Positions 33,736 through 42,654 of a DNA stretch of 64,000 bases are shown one piece after another. The first letter of the stretch is position 1; every line of letters begins with the position of its first letter. Made by a program: the position numbers and the translations under genes. Below the pieces are notes generated by a model. It was not told the DNA's origin and searched no databases. It was given only the letters and a program-made list of their open reading frames with translations. The stretch is from an uncultured Granulosicoccaceae bacterium (GTDB lineage Bacteria; Pseudomonadota; Gammaproteobacteria; CALCKW01), in the NCBI GenBank assembly GCA_937965695.1, contig CALCKW010000004.1:1-64000 (forward strand), in the 5' to 3' direction.

Positions 33736-35575
33736 ATTCGCCGACGGGTAAAAACCCGCCAGATTGCCTTGCCCACAGCGAGCCGTATAGGCCGTTGTCG
33801 GCTATCAGCTTTTCGTGGGTGCCTTGCTCTAGTATCTCGCCTTTATCCAACACCACTAGGTGGTCGAGGTTAGATATGGTCGACAACCGATGCGCGATGG
33901 CCAAAACGGTTTTGCCTTCCATCAAATTAAACAGCTGCTCTTGAATCACCATCTCGACTTCTGAATCCAATGCTGAGGTGGCTTCGTCCAAGACCAGAAT
34001 AGGCGCGTCCTTGAGAAATACCCGAGCGATCGCGATGCGCTGGCGCTGGCCACCTGACAACTTAACACCACGCTCACCCACTTGGGCGTCGTAGCCTTTG
34101 CGACCTTCTGAGTCCTCTAATGTCTCTATAAAGTCGTGTGCTTTGGCTTTTTGTGCGGCGGCTATTATGTGCGCTTCACTGGCGTCCGGTTTGCCATAGG
34201 CAATGTTCTCGCGCACTGAACGATGCAGCAGAGAGGTGTCTTGCGTCACCACGGCTATCTGCGACCTCAGACTCTGTTGCGTGACGTCTCGGACGTCGTT
34301 ACCGTCAATGCTGACCGAGCCCGCGTCCACATCGTAGAGCCGAAGTAAGATATTCATCAGAGTTGTTTTACCGGCACCCGAACGACCGATTAGCCCAACC
34401 TTTTGACCAGCAGTGAGTGTTAGGTTGAGGTCTTTGATGACACTACCGTGCTTGTCGTAGTTGAAGTCAACCTTGTCGAATTGAACTTCGCCACTTTTAA
34501 CGTTTAGTTCGACGGCGTCTTCTTTATCTAAGACGTCACGGCTGCGTGCGATCGTATTCATACCGTCGATAGTCATGCCTATATTTTCGAATAGGCTAGA
34601 GGTCTCCCACATGATCCAGTGGGCCATGCCATTGAGCCGCGTGACAAGTGCGGCGGCGATAGCCACCGAAGCGACCGACGCTTCTCCGTCGAGCCACTGC
34701 CAAATGGCAATGGTGCCCACACCCAACAGCAGACCTTTGTTGATCACCGTGAGCACAACTTGCATCTGTGTACTCAGGCGCATCTGAGGATGTACTGTAT
34801 CCATAAACCCGCTCATGGACTCGCGCGCGTAGTCTATTTCACGGCCTGCATGTGCAAACAGCTTAACCGTCGCAATATTGGTGTAGCTGTCGACAACTCG
34901 CCCCGTCATCAGTGACCGGGCATCGGCCTGCATGCGCGAGATATGCGCCATTTTCGGCAAGAAGTAACGCATCGCCGCTATATACGCCAATAGCCAAACA
35001 ACAAATGGCAATAGCAGCAGGGTATCGAGGGTTGCCACCAGTACCATACCGCCTAGAAAATAGACGATCACATAGACGAATACATCGAGGATCTTGATCA
35101 CGGTCTCGCGCACACCCAATGCTGTTTGCATCACTTTGGTGGCGACTCGCCCAGCAAATTCATCTTGATAAAACTGCATCGATTGGCCAAGCATGTAACG
35201 GTGAGCCTGCCAGCGAATGAGCATGGGGAAGTTACCAAACACCGTTTGGTGTAAGCAGATGGACCACAAAACAGTCACCAATGGCAAAACGATACCGATC
35301 ACAAATGCCATCAGCCACAGTTTGTTGCCTTCGGTCTCCAAGAACGTTTCACGGTCAGCAGAGGAAAGCCAGTCAACCACATTGCCGATGTAGCTAAAGA
35401 TGTAGATTTCGACGGAGGCAATGACAATGCTCATCACACCGAGCACGACGAGCCATGGCCAAATACCCTTTGAATAATGCCAGCAAAAAGCCCACAAGCC
35501 TTTGGGTGGAGTGGTTGGCTCTTCGGTAGGGAAGGGCTCTATCAGGCTTTCGAAATAGCTAAAAATTTTGTTCAT
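33734..35575 (-). CDS. ABC exporter half-transporter (permease fused to ATPase)
   Basis: 613 residues: an N-terminal six-helix exporter domain (about 20-340) and a C-terminal nucleotide-binding domain. Walker A is GLIGRSGAGKTTL, the signature LSGGQRQRIAIAR, Walker B ILVLDEATSALD, and the H-loop IAHRLS. Homodimeric type IV exporters of this build move lipids, drugs or peptides (MsbA/LmrA/Rv1819-like). The N-terminus has extra residues with EPFPTEEPTTPPKG ahead of the first helix, as seen in the YojI/multidrug-like subgroup. No accessory genes lie beside it. Confidence 0.9.
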   Translation of the reverse strand: MNKIFSYFESLIEPFPTEEPTTPPKGLWAFCWHYSKGIWPWLVVLGVMSIVIASVEIYIFSYIGNVVDWLSSADRETFLETEGNKLWLMAFVIGIVLPLVTVLWSICLHQTVFGNFPMLIRWQAHRYMLGQSMQFYQDEFAGRVATKVMQTALGVRETVIKILDVFVYVIVYFLGGMVLVATLDTLLLLPFVVWLLAYIAAMRYFLPKMAHISRMQADARSLMTGRVVDSYTNIATVKLFAHAGREIDYARESMSGFMDTVHPQMRLSTQMQVVLTVINKGLLLGVGTIAIWQWLDGEASVASVAIAAALVTRLNGMAHWIMWETSSLFENIGMTIDGMNTIARSRDVLDKEDAVELNVKSGEVQFDKVDFNYDKHGSVIKDLNLTLTAGQKVGLIGRSGAGKTTLMNILLRLYDVDAGSVSIDGNDVRDVTQQSLRSQIAVVTQDTSLLHRSVRENIAYGKPDASEAHIIAAAQKAKAHDFIETLEDSEGRKGYDAQVGERGVKLSGGQRQRIAIARVFLKDAPILVLDEATSALDSEVEMVIQEQLFNLMEGKTVLAIAHRLSTISNLDHLVVLDKGEILEQGTHEKLIADNGLYGSLWARQSGGFLPVGE

Positions 35576-35690
35576 AGGGAGGGGTCACTGTCTTGCCTGT
35601 GTCTAACACATGCTTGCTCAGGTAAATATACAAGACTGAAACTCTTTGCTCAATTTATACAGAGCAATTTTAGCCCGGTCACTTGTGCAT

Positions 35691-36887
35691 CTACCGGGAT
35701 AAGCCTGTTATTGCACGCAGATGCCCGCGCGTAAATAGAACAGCTACAAAGCACAGCATTGCGCTTGAGTTTGCGATAATAGTTGCCTGAAGCCCAATCA
35801 AGTCAACCAATTGGCCCAAGGTAAAAGTGCCCAATGTGGCCAACCCCCAAAATGCAGTTTGGTCGATGGCGACCAATAGTCCGCGATCGGATGGTGGGCT
35901 GTTGTGTAGATACTGCCCATAGACCAGCGGCTTGCCGGAGTAACACATGCCGAGCATCAATTTGATAAAGCAGAAAAATAGAAAGCTTGTCACGCTCAAC
36001 ATAAGAAGGCTGGTCAACGCTGCGGCAGTCCAGATAATAAGAGCCAATTGACCTGGGCGTGCAATGCGGTGGGAGTGGCGTTGAAAATACGAGCTCGACG
36101 CAATGGCACCAATCCATGTACTGATGTTTATCAGCGCTATCCAGTCGCCGTGCTCGGGAAATCGGTCTCGCATCACGAGAGGCCACAGAATGTACCCCGC
36201 GGGAACTAGCAACAGACCGAGCATGCTGCTCGATAGCAACAAATCAAAATTTTCAGGGCAATTTCGGTAGTGGCTAGTTGCTCTTTTGAGAGCGTCGCGA
36301 TAGGGCAGCGCTTGCGGCAAAGCCTCAACATTTGTGGTGGCGATGGCCTTATGCTGTCGCAGATAGAACACGCTCGCCAACATCACCAGGCCATTGCAAA
36401 TAAAGCCCCCAAACGCCGAAAACACCGGTAGCGCTAATCCGGTGATGTTGCCGGTTAGCTTGGCGTAGTTATGCGCAGTAGCTGCCTGCAAACTATTGCT
36501 TTGTGGGCTTTCATTGCTGATCGTTGGAATAAAGGTATCTATTGCGGGGTTAGAAATGGCGCTGGTGATACCGGCCAAAATGCAATAGATAAAAAACAAC
36601 AGTGGCACAAAGCCCCATATCCAATCGACAAATCCGTAAACGATCAATACCGATGCGAAAATACAAGTTGATACACAATAGCTTGTCCGCGCACCAATTT
36701 TATCCGTGAGCGCGCCTCCGGCAATGGTGATGATGAGAAAAGGCGCCAATACCAGTGCTTGATAGAAACCTATATCGCTAGCAGAAAGCTCTGCATGGAA
36801 GGTCATGTACCACGTAAAGAGAATCGTCTGTAGGCCTTCGCCCCAGTGCCAAAAACCGTAAGAGCGCAAGAAGGGACTTCTGAACAT
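35691..36887 (-). CDS. MFS transporter
   Basis: 398 residues, about twelve transmembrane segments, with GGALTDKIGARTSY (motif A type) between helices 2 and 3. The opening MFRSPFLRSYGFWHWGEGLQTILFTWYM is unusual for MFS but keeps the family topology. The substrate cannot be inferred. It shares the orientation of the ABC gene downstream but is separated from it by 115 bases. Confidence 0.85.
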   Translation of the reverse strand: MFRSPFLRSYGFWHWGEGLQTILFTWYMTFHAELSASDIGFYQALVLAPFLIITIAGGALTDKIGARTSYCVSTCIFASVLIVYGFVDWIWGFVPLLFFIYCILAGITSAISNPAIDTFIPTISNESPQSNSLQAATAHNYAKLTGNITGLALPVFSAFGGFICNGLVMLASVFYLRQHKAIATTNVEALPQALPYRDALKRATSHYRNCPENFDLLLSSSMLGLLLVPAGYILWPLVMRDRFPEHGDWIALINISTWIGAIASSSYFQRHSHRIARPGQLALIIWTAAALTSLLMLSVTSFLFFCFIKLMLGMCYSGKPLVYGQYLHNSPPSDRGLLVAIDQTAFWGLATLGTFTLGQLVDLIGLQATIIANSSAMLCFVAVLFTRGHLRAITGLSR

Positions 36888-37294
36888 GCTTTGAACTCTC
36901 TGTTTGTCTGCTCAGTGACAGACGTTGGTATCAGCCGTAGTAGGGGTCGCGAAAGTATTCACCCTCTTTTACACTTGGGAAGTCGCGTGCCAGCGAGTTT
37001 GGTGGTGTGTCGATATTTGCTAATGGCGTCTGTATAAATAAAACCGCGATCCAACTCCCAGTAGTAGGATCACAGACAGAAGTCCTTTAGGGGTTATCAG
37101 CGCTCCTATTATATCCTTATTATTTTGATCACCGAGTGGCTACTTTGGGGTATGTGCTGTGACGATTGGCGTTGTGAGTCGATCCCCATAAACTGGCTTG
37201 AAGGCCACGCCGTTGGTGCTTTCGTGGATGGGCTTCAAGCCCTACGTTGTTAGTGATGCCAGCAGCGCGGTAAAATACCGGCTCTGACTATGAT
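36888..37294. other. Noncoding gap with a long hairpin
   Basis: A nested hairpin at 37195-37241 pairs GGCTTGAAG with CTTCAAGCC and, inside, CCACG with CGTGG. It could be a terminator for minus-strand transcription or a small structured RNA element. No T-tract follows. A minus-strand open stretch (37023-37136) lacks a start codon and is not called. Confidence 0.5.
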
Positions 37295-37308
37295 CTATCA
37301 GTCGATAG
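37295..37308 (+). promoter_or_regulatory. Palindromic operator upstream of tetR-2
   Basis: CTATCAGTCGATAG is an inverted repeat (CTATC-N4-GATAG) 66 bases before the TetR start. CTGACT lies just upstream as a -35-like element. It resembles half of the operator at 37996-38015, so the repressor probably controls itself. Confidence 0.6.
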
Positions 37309-37374
37309 CTAATTTGAGGCGAGGTAGTATGAATTGCCAAACACCGCCACCTACCGCCCACTAAGGCCTTTTTG

Positions 37375-37929
37375 ATGAGTGACAGACGCAATAAACTAGA
37401 AGATCTCGCGCAGCAAGTTGTTCAGCAGAATGGGCTGAAAGGCTTGAGCTTTCGTACCCTAGCAGATGAAATCGGCATCAAGTCCTCCAGCGTGCATTAC
37501 TATTTCCCCGAAAAATCCGATCTTGCGCAAGCGTTGATCGCCCGGTATTCCGAAACGATTTTTGAAAGATTAGAGGCCATCGCTAAAAACCCCAACACGC
37601 TGCAGAAAAAAGTTCTGGCTTTCATTGCGATATTTGAACAGGTGGCGAAGGATGAGAAGTTGTGCATGTGTGGGATGATGGCCGCTGAAGTCGAATCCTT
37701 GAGCACGGCAAATCGTGATGCACTTAGCGATTTTTTCTCTGGCATGGAGCGCTGGCTAACTTCGCAGCTTGTGGAGCATGCCGAAGAGCTTTCTAGTCAG
37801 TTGTCACCCACAAAATTGGCAAAAATTCTCATTTCAGGGTTAGAGGGCGCGCTTTTGGTTGATCGTGTAGCGGGCACGAATCAAAGGCTAAAAGCTCAAA
37901 AGGAGCTTTTTCTCTCTTGGCTCGTTTAA
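37375..37929 (+). CDS. TetR/AcrR-family repressor
   Basis: 184 residues. HTH about residues 20-46 (LSFRTLADEIGIKSSSVHYYFPEKSDL), typical TetR, with CMCGMMAAEVESL in the ligand domain as in the first TetR of this window. It lies between two palindromic operators: one in its own promoter region and one just before the cupin gene that follows. The two TetR proteins are related in sequence layout. Ligand unknown. Confidence 0.9.
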   Translation: MSDRRNKLEDLAQQVVQQNGLKGLSFRTLADEIGIKSSSVHYYFPEKSDLAQALIARYSETIFERLEAIAKNPNTLQKKVLAFIAIFEQVAKDEKLCMCGMMAAEVESLSTANRDALSDFFSGMERWLTSQLVEHAEELSSQLSPTKLAKILISGLEGALLVDRVAGTNQRLKAQKELFLSWLV

Positions 37930-37989
37930 CCGTTAGCGCGGTCTATACAAATTAAAAACCCTGATGTACTTCTAGAAGATTTTATTTAC

Positions 37990-38019
37990 TTGTTGTATCT
38001 ACCTACTGATAGATATATT
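37990..38019 (+). promoter_or_regulatory. TetR-controlled promoter of the cupin gene
   Basis: TTGTTG (37990-37995), an 18-base spacer, TATATT (38014-38019). The spacer carries an imperfect palindrome, TATCTACC then GATAGATA. Its CTACCTACT core also occurs in the operator at 13350-13366. A Shine-Dalgarno CGGAGAG follows near 38036. Confidence 0.7.
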
Positions 38020-38048
38020 CTAGTCGCACGTTACTCGGAGAGCCTGTT

Positions 38049-38714
38049 ATGAATGTGAATGCCGATTTTTCACTGAGAGTGTTGTTACACGCTGATTCTA
38101 TAGAGTGGGAGGACTCTCCCATGCCCGGTGTAGACCGCAGGCGATTAGACCGTGTTGACGCAGAGAGTGATCGAGTGACCACCATCGTCAGGTACGCCCC
38201 TGAAAGCCATTTCTCCTCGCACGTGCACACGGGTGGCGAAGAATTTATCGTGCTAGAGGGCGTGTTTGAAGACGACTACGGCGATTGGCCCGCAGGTTCA
38301 TACATCCGCAACCCTCCCCAGTCAAAACACACGCCGGGTTCTAAACCGGGTTGCATCATCTTTGTGAAACTGTGCCAGTTTCACCCTGATGATCGAACCT
38401 TTGTACACGCCGACATGAACAAGTTAGGCGCCATTCCGCACCGAGATCGCGTTGGCGTAAGCGTAAGCCCGCTGTACAAAGACAACTTAGAGGACGTGCG
38501 ATTAGAGCACTGGGAGCCCAACGCCGATGTGGAAGTCGATGCGACTGGTGGCGCAGAATTTTTTGTGCTTGAAGGTGGTTTTGACGAAGGTGGCGAAAGC
38601 CTTCAAAAGCACTCTTGGCTGCGTGTTCCTGTGAATACTCTAGTAAACGCAAAGGCAGGCACAAGTGGCGCAAAAGTGTGGATTAAAACTGGACACTTGA
38701 AAGACTTGAATTAG
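38049..38714 (+). CDS. Double-cupin protein (ChrR-like cupin)
   Basis: 221 residues with two cupin barrels. The first has metal-type residues HVHTGGEEFIVLEG and the later KHTPG, the second has GAEFFVLEGG but lacks the His pair. Similarity is to the ChrR-type cupin fold, which in Rhodobacter forms the C-terminal part of an anti-sigma factor, but there is no zinc-binding N-terminal anti-sigma domain here. It is probably a metal-dependent small-molecule-binding protein or oxygenase, controlled by the upstream TetR. Confidence 0.83.
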   Translation: MNVNADFSLRVLLHADSIEWEDSPMPGVDRRRLDRVDAESDRVTTIVRYAPESHFSSHVHTGGEEFIVLEGVFEDDYGDWPAGSYIRNPPQSKHTPGSKPGCIIFVKLCQFHPDDRTFVHADMNKLGAIPHRDRVGVSVSPLYKDNLEDVRLEHWEPNADVEVDATGGAEFFVLEGGFDEGGESLQKHSWLRVPVNTLVNAKAGTSGAKVWIKTGHLKDLN

Positions 38715-38871
38715 CGCGCCTGCTAGAACCGCAAACTCTGCAGCTTAAAGACCTAATAGGCATCAAAGGTTGCATTGTTTATTAAATTAAAAATTGAGCT
38801 TACTTTAAAAAGCTCGTCTATTCGATCGTGTAGAAATCGTACTCGACACCATTACCTAAAGAGAAAAAATT

Positions 38872-39246
38872 ATGATTGGATATACAACTATCGGCACCAC
38901 AGACCTTGAAAAGTCTTTGGCTTTTTATGATGCCTTGCTCGAATTGGTGGGTGGCAAGCAGTTGATGGGCCTAGAGCGTATTAAGTTCTACGGTACGGAT
39001 GCTGGTGGCGCTATGCTAGCCGTTTGCCTACCGGCAGATGGAGCTGATCAGAGTTGTGGCAATGGCCAAATGGTTGCGATCCCTGGTGGATCCCCTGAAG
39101 GCGCCGCTGAGCTATATAACAAAGCAATCGAGCTTGGTGCAACGGATGAGGGTGCTCCAGGGCAACGTGTCGATTTTTTCTACGGTGCTTACGTTCGTGA
39201 TCTGGATGGCAACAAGCTGTGCTTTTTTCATATGACGCCAGTTTAG
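38872..39246 (+). CDS. VOC-family (glyoxalase-like) protein
   Basis: 124 residues. YTTIGTTDLEKSLAFYDALLE at the start, GGSPEGAAELYNKAIELGATDEG in the middle, and YVRDLDGNKLCFFH at the end mark a single-domain VOC protein. The subset with DLDGNK often acts as lactoylglutathione lyase-like or a bleomycin-resistance-like binder. Its terminator is at 39355-39388. Confidence 0.88.
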   Translation: MIGYTTIGTTDLEKSLAFYDALLELVGGKQLMGLERIKFYGTDAGGAMLAVCLPADGADQSCGNGQMVAIPGGSPEGAAELYNKAIELGATDEGAPGQRVDFFYGAYVRDLDGNKLCFFHMTPV

Positions 39247-39354
39247 TAAAAAGCTGGCTCAGATATTTCATCATCGCCGAAGTCATAGCGCATGGTGAAA
39301 TATCCGGGCTGGGGTTGCATGGCTGCCTGGTAGTCTGACTGATCCGCTTTTAGG

Positions 39355-39388
39355 GCCGCAAGAGAGTGACTTTCCTGCGGCTTTTTTT
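39355..39388 (+). terminator. Intrinsic terminator after the VOC gene
   Basis: GCCGCA pairs with TGCGGC across a 15-base loop, followed by TTTTTTTT at about 39382. It lies between the VOC gene and the convergent LysR gene. Confidence 0.8.
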
Positions 39389-39405
39389 TAAGACGACATC
39401 TCCGC

Positions 39406-40323
39406 TTAGGCTGACTCATCAACGGACCATCCGGGAACTGAGCCAATTTGCTCGATGACAAATTGCACAAATAACTGCACTTTGCGTGACAGGTGTCGAT
39501 TGCGAGGGTAGATAGCACAGAGCATCGCGTGGCGTGGTTTAAACTCTGGCAGCACTTCTCTTAGTTTTCCGCTTTCCAGTGCATCGACCGCCAAAAAGCG
39601 TGGGATCAAAACGATTCCGCCAGCTTCAATGGCCGCATCTCTAAGAATCTCTCCATTATTAGAACGCATGGCGCAGGCGATGGGTACGGAAATTTCGCCG
39701 TTACTGTCATGCAGTTGCCAGTGGCTACCGCTGTTGCTGTATCCATAGTGCAAGCAACGATGATGAAATAATTCTCTAGGGTGTTGTGGCTGGCCTGCGG
39801 TTTTAATGTATTCGGGGCTGGCGCATATCAAGTGTTCTGTCTGCGCGATTTCCTTTGTGATCAAGCTTGTAGAAACTTGCGGCTCGCTTATTCTGATCGA
39901 GATATCAAAGCCTTCTTCAATGGGGTCGATCATGCGGTCATCCAGTTTTACCTCGATGTGCAGAGAGGGGTGTAACCGCATAAATTTTGCCACGATCGGA
40001 GACAAGTGCAGCGTGCCAAAAGACATGGGGGCATTGATGCGCAGTCGGCCCTGTGGGTTATCTTGCAGCTGCGAAATTGCGGCGCTTGCTTCGTCGAAAT
40101 CGCTTAGTAATGTGATGCACTTGTCGTAAAAAGCCAGACCCGTTTCTGAAGGGCGAACTGTGCGTGTATTGCGCACTAATAGCTGCGTATTGAGCTCACT
40201 CTCTAGATGAGAGACATACTTGCTGGCCGTCGATCGACTCAATCCCATGGCTCTTGCTGCAGCAGCATATCCGCCGTGCTCTACAACGAGCTTAAAGGCG
40301 CGCATGCAATCTAGTTTGTCCAT
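39406..40323 (-). CDS. LysR-family transcriptional regulator
   Basis: 305 residues. N-terminal winged HTH (MRAFKLVVEHGGYAAAARAMGLSRSTASKYVSHLE in motif terms, with GLSRSTASKYVSHLE as the recognition helix) and a substrate-binding C-terminal domain. It is divergent from the pirin gene, with one full repeat copy in between. LysR regulators next to pirin and GST genes are commonly electrophile- or quinone-responsive, which is inferred here. Confidence 0.9.
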   Translation of the reverse strand: MDKLDCMRAFKLVVEHGGYAAAARAMGLSRSTASKYVSHLESELNTQLLVRNTRTVRPSETGLAFYDKCITLLSDFDEASAAISQLQDNPQGRLRINAPMSFGTLHLSPIVAKFMRLHPSLHIEVKLDDRMIDPIEEGFDISIRISEPQVSTSLITKEIAQTEHLICASPEYIKTAGQPQHPRELFHHRCLHYGYSNSGSHWQLHDSNGEISVPIACAMRSNNGEILRDAAIEAGGIVLIPRFLAVDALESGKLREVLPEFKPRHAMLCAIYPRNRHLSRKVQLFVQFVIEQIGSVPGWSVDESA

Positions 40324-40465
40324 GTTATAAGCCTATTGTTTGCGATTTGAAGACAGTATGTTTCTTCATGGTCTCATTGTTTCTATATAGAATACTATTT
40401 ATCCAATAAAGTTCGACGAAGTTGACCACATTGAGTTTCCCCAATTTGTTATGTTGGTAAGGGTG

Positions 40466-40616
40466 CTCAGATCAAGTCATGCTCGTACCGTCGACGCGAT
40501 AAATTCGGCCCAGCCGCGCTGCAAATCTAGCCAATAGCACCATCATTGCCGTCGATTCGCGCCTTGTTGGGTCAAATTTATTCACGTCGACGTCACTGAC
40601 TGGACTTAATCTGAGG
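40466..40616 (+). repeat. ERIC-like repeat, copy G (best full-length copy)
   Basis: 151 bp, an imperfect inverted repeat. The left end TCAGATCAAGTC and right end GACTTAATCTGAGG are inverted copies. Each arm carries GTCGAC (40490-40495 and 40586-40591) about 24 bases from its end, and then a further matched inner region (ATAAATTCGGCCCAGC on the left, TTGGGTCAAATTTAT on the right). The centre has GCAAATCTAGCCAATAGC. No coding capacity. It fills the space between the divergent LysR and pirin genes, whose promoters must lie at its edges. Confidence 0.9.
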
Positions 40617-40687
40617 TTATTAAATTTAAGCTAGGAATTTGTTTCGCGGGCAGGTTGTGATTTTTAAAAGAAAGAGTGAGGAAAAAC

Positions 40688-41599
40688 ATGTCTATCAAGT
40701 CAGTCGTCTCCGTCAGTCAAGCGGTAGCCGCCATGGAAGGTGCTGGCGTGAAATTGCATCGCGCTTTCGGTTTTCAAAACCCTGAACAGTTTGATCCCTT
40801 TTTACTGTTTGACGACTTTCGCAACGAACGACCCGAGGATTACGTCGCCGGATTTCCCTGGCACCCACACCGAGGTATCGAAACCATTACTTACGTGCTG
40901 AACGGCACAGTTGAACACGGTGATAGCTTGGGCAATACCGGGTCACTGGGTGCAGGTGATGTGCAGTGGATGACAGCTGGGTCCGGCATCATGCATCAAG
41001 AGATGCCGCAGGGAAACGCGCAAGGGCAGATGCACGGTTTTCAGCTTTGGGCCAATCTTCCGGGCGCGTTGAAAATGACCGCGCCTAGATATCAGGATGT
41101 ACAGGGCAAAGAAATTCCCGAGGTGATCGACGACGACGGTACCCGAGTAAAAGTCATTGTTGGGGATTTCTGGGGTGCACGTGGCCCCGTTGATGGCATC
41201 GCGGCAGACCCACAGTATTTGGATATCTATGTGCCTGCAGGCCTGCGAAAGACATTCAAAATGGACACATACAGGCGCACTTTTGCCTATGTGTTTGACG
41301 GTGCTGGCCAGTTCAGAGATGCGTCGACGCCGCAGGGTGTGTTGCTTGAAAAAGAGGTGCGGGGTCAGGAGGTGAACATTCGCGACATGAGCGGTGACCG
41401 TACGTTGGTGCAATTTGGGACGGGTGATGAGTTAACTGTTCAAGCGGGCCCAGATGGTCTGCGTTTTCTGTTGGTTTCTGGTGCGCCGATAGAAGAACCC
41501 ATTGCTTGGCATGGTCCGATTGTGATGAACACACAACAAGAAATCAGGCAGGCGATGCATGACCTGCAGAATAATCAATTTATCCGTCCTCAACATTGA
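40688..41599 (+). CDS. Pirin family protein
   Basis: 303 residues. Pirin iron-site residues are visible in the N-terminal cupin: HPHRGIETITYVL, EHGDSLG, and MHQEMP, in the order His-His-His-Glu. The second cupin lacks them. Bacterial pirins with quercetinase activity or regulatory binding roles share these features. The ATG at 40688 with GTGAGGA upstream is used. A GTG at 40676 is possible. It heads the pirin-GST-SEC-C run controlled by LysR. Confidence 0.92.
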   Translation: MSIKSVVSVSQAVAAMEGAGVKLHRAFGFQNPEQFDPFLLFDDFRNERPEDYVAGFPWHPHRGIETITYVLNGTVEHGDSLGNTGSLGAGDVQWMTAGSGIMHQEMPQGNAQGQMHGFQLWANLPGALKMTAPRYQDVQGKEIPEVIDDDGTRVKVIVGDFWGARGPVDGIAADPQYLDIYVPAGLRKTFKMDTYRRTFAYVFDGAGQFRDASTPQGVLLEKEVRGQEVNIRDMSGDRTLVQFGTGDELTVQAGPDGLRFLLVSGAPIEEPIAWHGPIVMNTQQEIRQAMHDLQNNQFIRPQH

Positions 41600-41660
41600 C
41601 GGCAGGTCTTTAGTGTTTGGTTTTGCTGTTTGACAGCCAATAATAATTTTAGGAATAGTT

Positions 41661-42587
41661 ATGAAAGGTGAATTTGTCAGGAAGACTTCTAGTTTTAGAA
41701 ACTGGATTACCGCTGATGGCAGTGCTGGGCCAAGCGGAGAGGATGGATTTTTAGCTGAATCACGGCGCTATCATTTGTACATATCACATGCCTGTCCCTG
41801 GGCGCATCGTGCCATGATATTTCGTGCACTAAAAGGATTGGAAGACGCGATAACGGTTTCTGTTGTACATCCACTGATGCCTGCGACGAGTTGGGTGTTT
41901 GGTGAATACCCTGGCTCTACCCCCGACGTCGTCAATGGCATGCACACCATGGCTGAAGTGTACAAACTCGCCGACCCCCATTTTGATGGTGTGGTGACTG
42001 TGCCTGTGCTGTGGGACAAGCAGCGCCAAACCATCGTCAACAATGAGTCATCTGAAATTATTCGGATGTTTAACAGTGCCTTCGATAACATTGGCAATCC
42101 CGACGTGGATTTCTATCCTGAGGCACTGCGTGCTGAAATAGATGAAATCAATGAAGTGATATACGAGAACGTCAACAACGGCGTGTATCGTTCGGGATTC
42201 GCGTCATCGCAAGAGGCTTACGAGGAAGCGTTTGATCGGTTGTTCCAGACGCTTGAGTTGCTGGAAGAACGACTGAGTAAGCAACGCTTTTTGGTGGGCG
42301 GGCAAATCACCGAAGCTGATTGGCGTTTGTTCACCACTCTAGTGCGTTTTGACGCGGTTTATCACGGCCATTTTAAGTGTAACAAGCGTCTTTTGAGCAG
42401 CTACCCGAATCTCTGGGGCTACACGCTTGAGCTCTATCAAGTACCGGGTGTTGCCCAGACGGTTGATATGCAGCAGATCAAATACCACTATTACGCTAGT
42501 CACCAATCGGTAAACCCAACAGGTGTCGTGCCAAAAGGGCCTGAATTAGATTTCATGGCGCCTCATCAGCGGCAACTCTTAGGCTAA
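41661..42587 (+). CDS. yqjG: Glutathionyl-hydroquinone reductase (YqjG/ECM4-type GST)
   Basis: 308 residues. The catalytic cysteine is C45 in ISHACPWAHR (CPWA motif) of the xi-class glutathione S-transferases, followed by HPLM and the C-terminal GST domain with LTEADWRLFTT-like QITEADWRLFTTLVRFD. These enzymes reduce glutathionyl-hydroquinones with glutathione. The placement behind pirin and LysR supports a quinone-detoxification role. It starts 61 bases after pirin and is likely cotranscribed. Confidence 0.92.
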   Translation: MKGEFVRKTSSFRNWITADGSAGPSGEDGFLAESRRYHLYISHACPWAHRAMIFRALKGLEDAITVSVVHPLMPATSWVFGEYPGSTPDVVNGMHTMAEVYKLADPHFDGVVTVPVLWDKQRQTIVNNESSEIIRMFNSAFDNIGNPDVDFYPEALRAEIDEINEVIYENVNNGVYRSGFASSQEAYEEAFDRLFQTLELLEERLSKQRFLVGGQITEADWRLFTTLVRFDAVYHGHFKCNKRLLSSYPNLWGYTLELYQVPGVAQTVDMQQIKYHYYASHQSVNPTGVVPKGPELDFMAPHQRQLLG

Positions 42588-42654
42588 CAAGTTACTTCGC
42601 TTTTGTAGATCAGCTCGCTACACTGGTGGGCTGATTTAACTCGGAAAGAAGACC

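Noticed and set aside
33631-33873. Plus-strand frame after DUF3179
   Set aside because: It runs through the terminator hairpin at 33676-33735 and then antisense into the ABC gene.
37023-37136. Minus-strand open stretch with one hydrophobic helix and basic tail
   Set aside because: No ATG, GTG or TTG at its beginning and no ribosome binding site; about 38 codons only.
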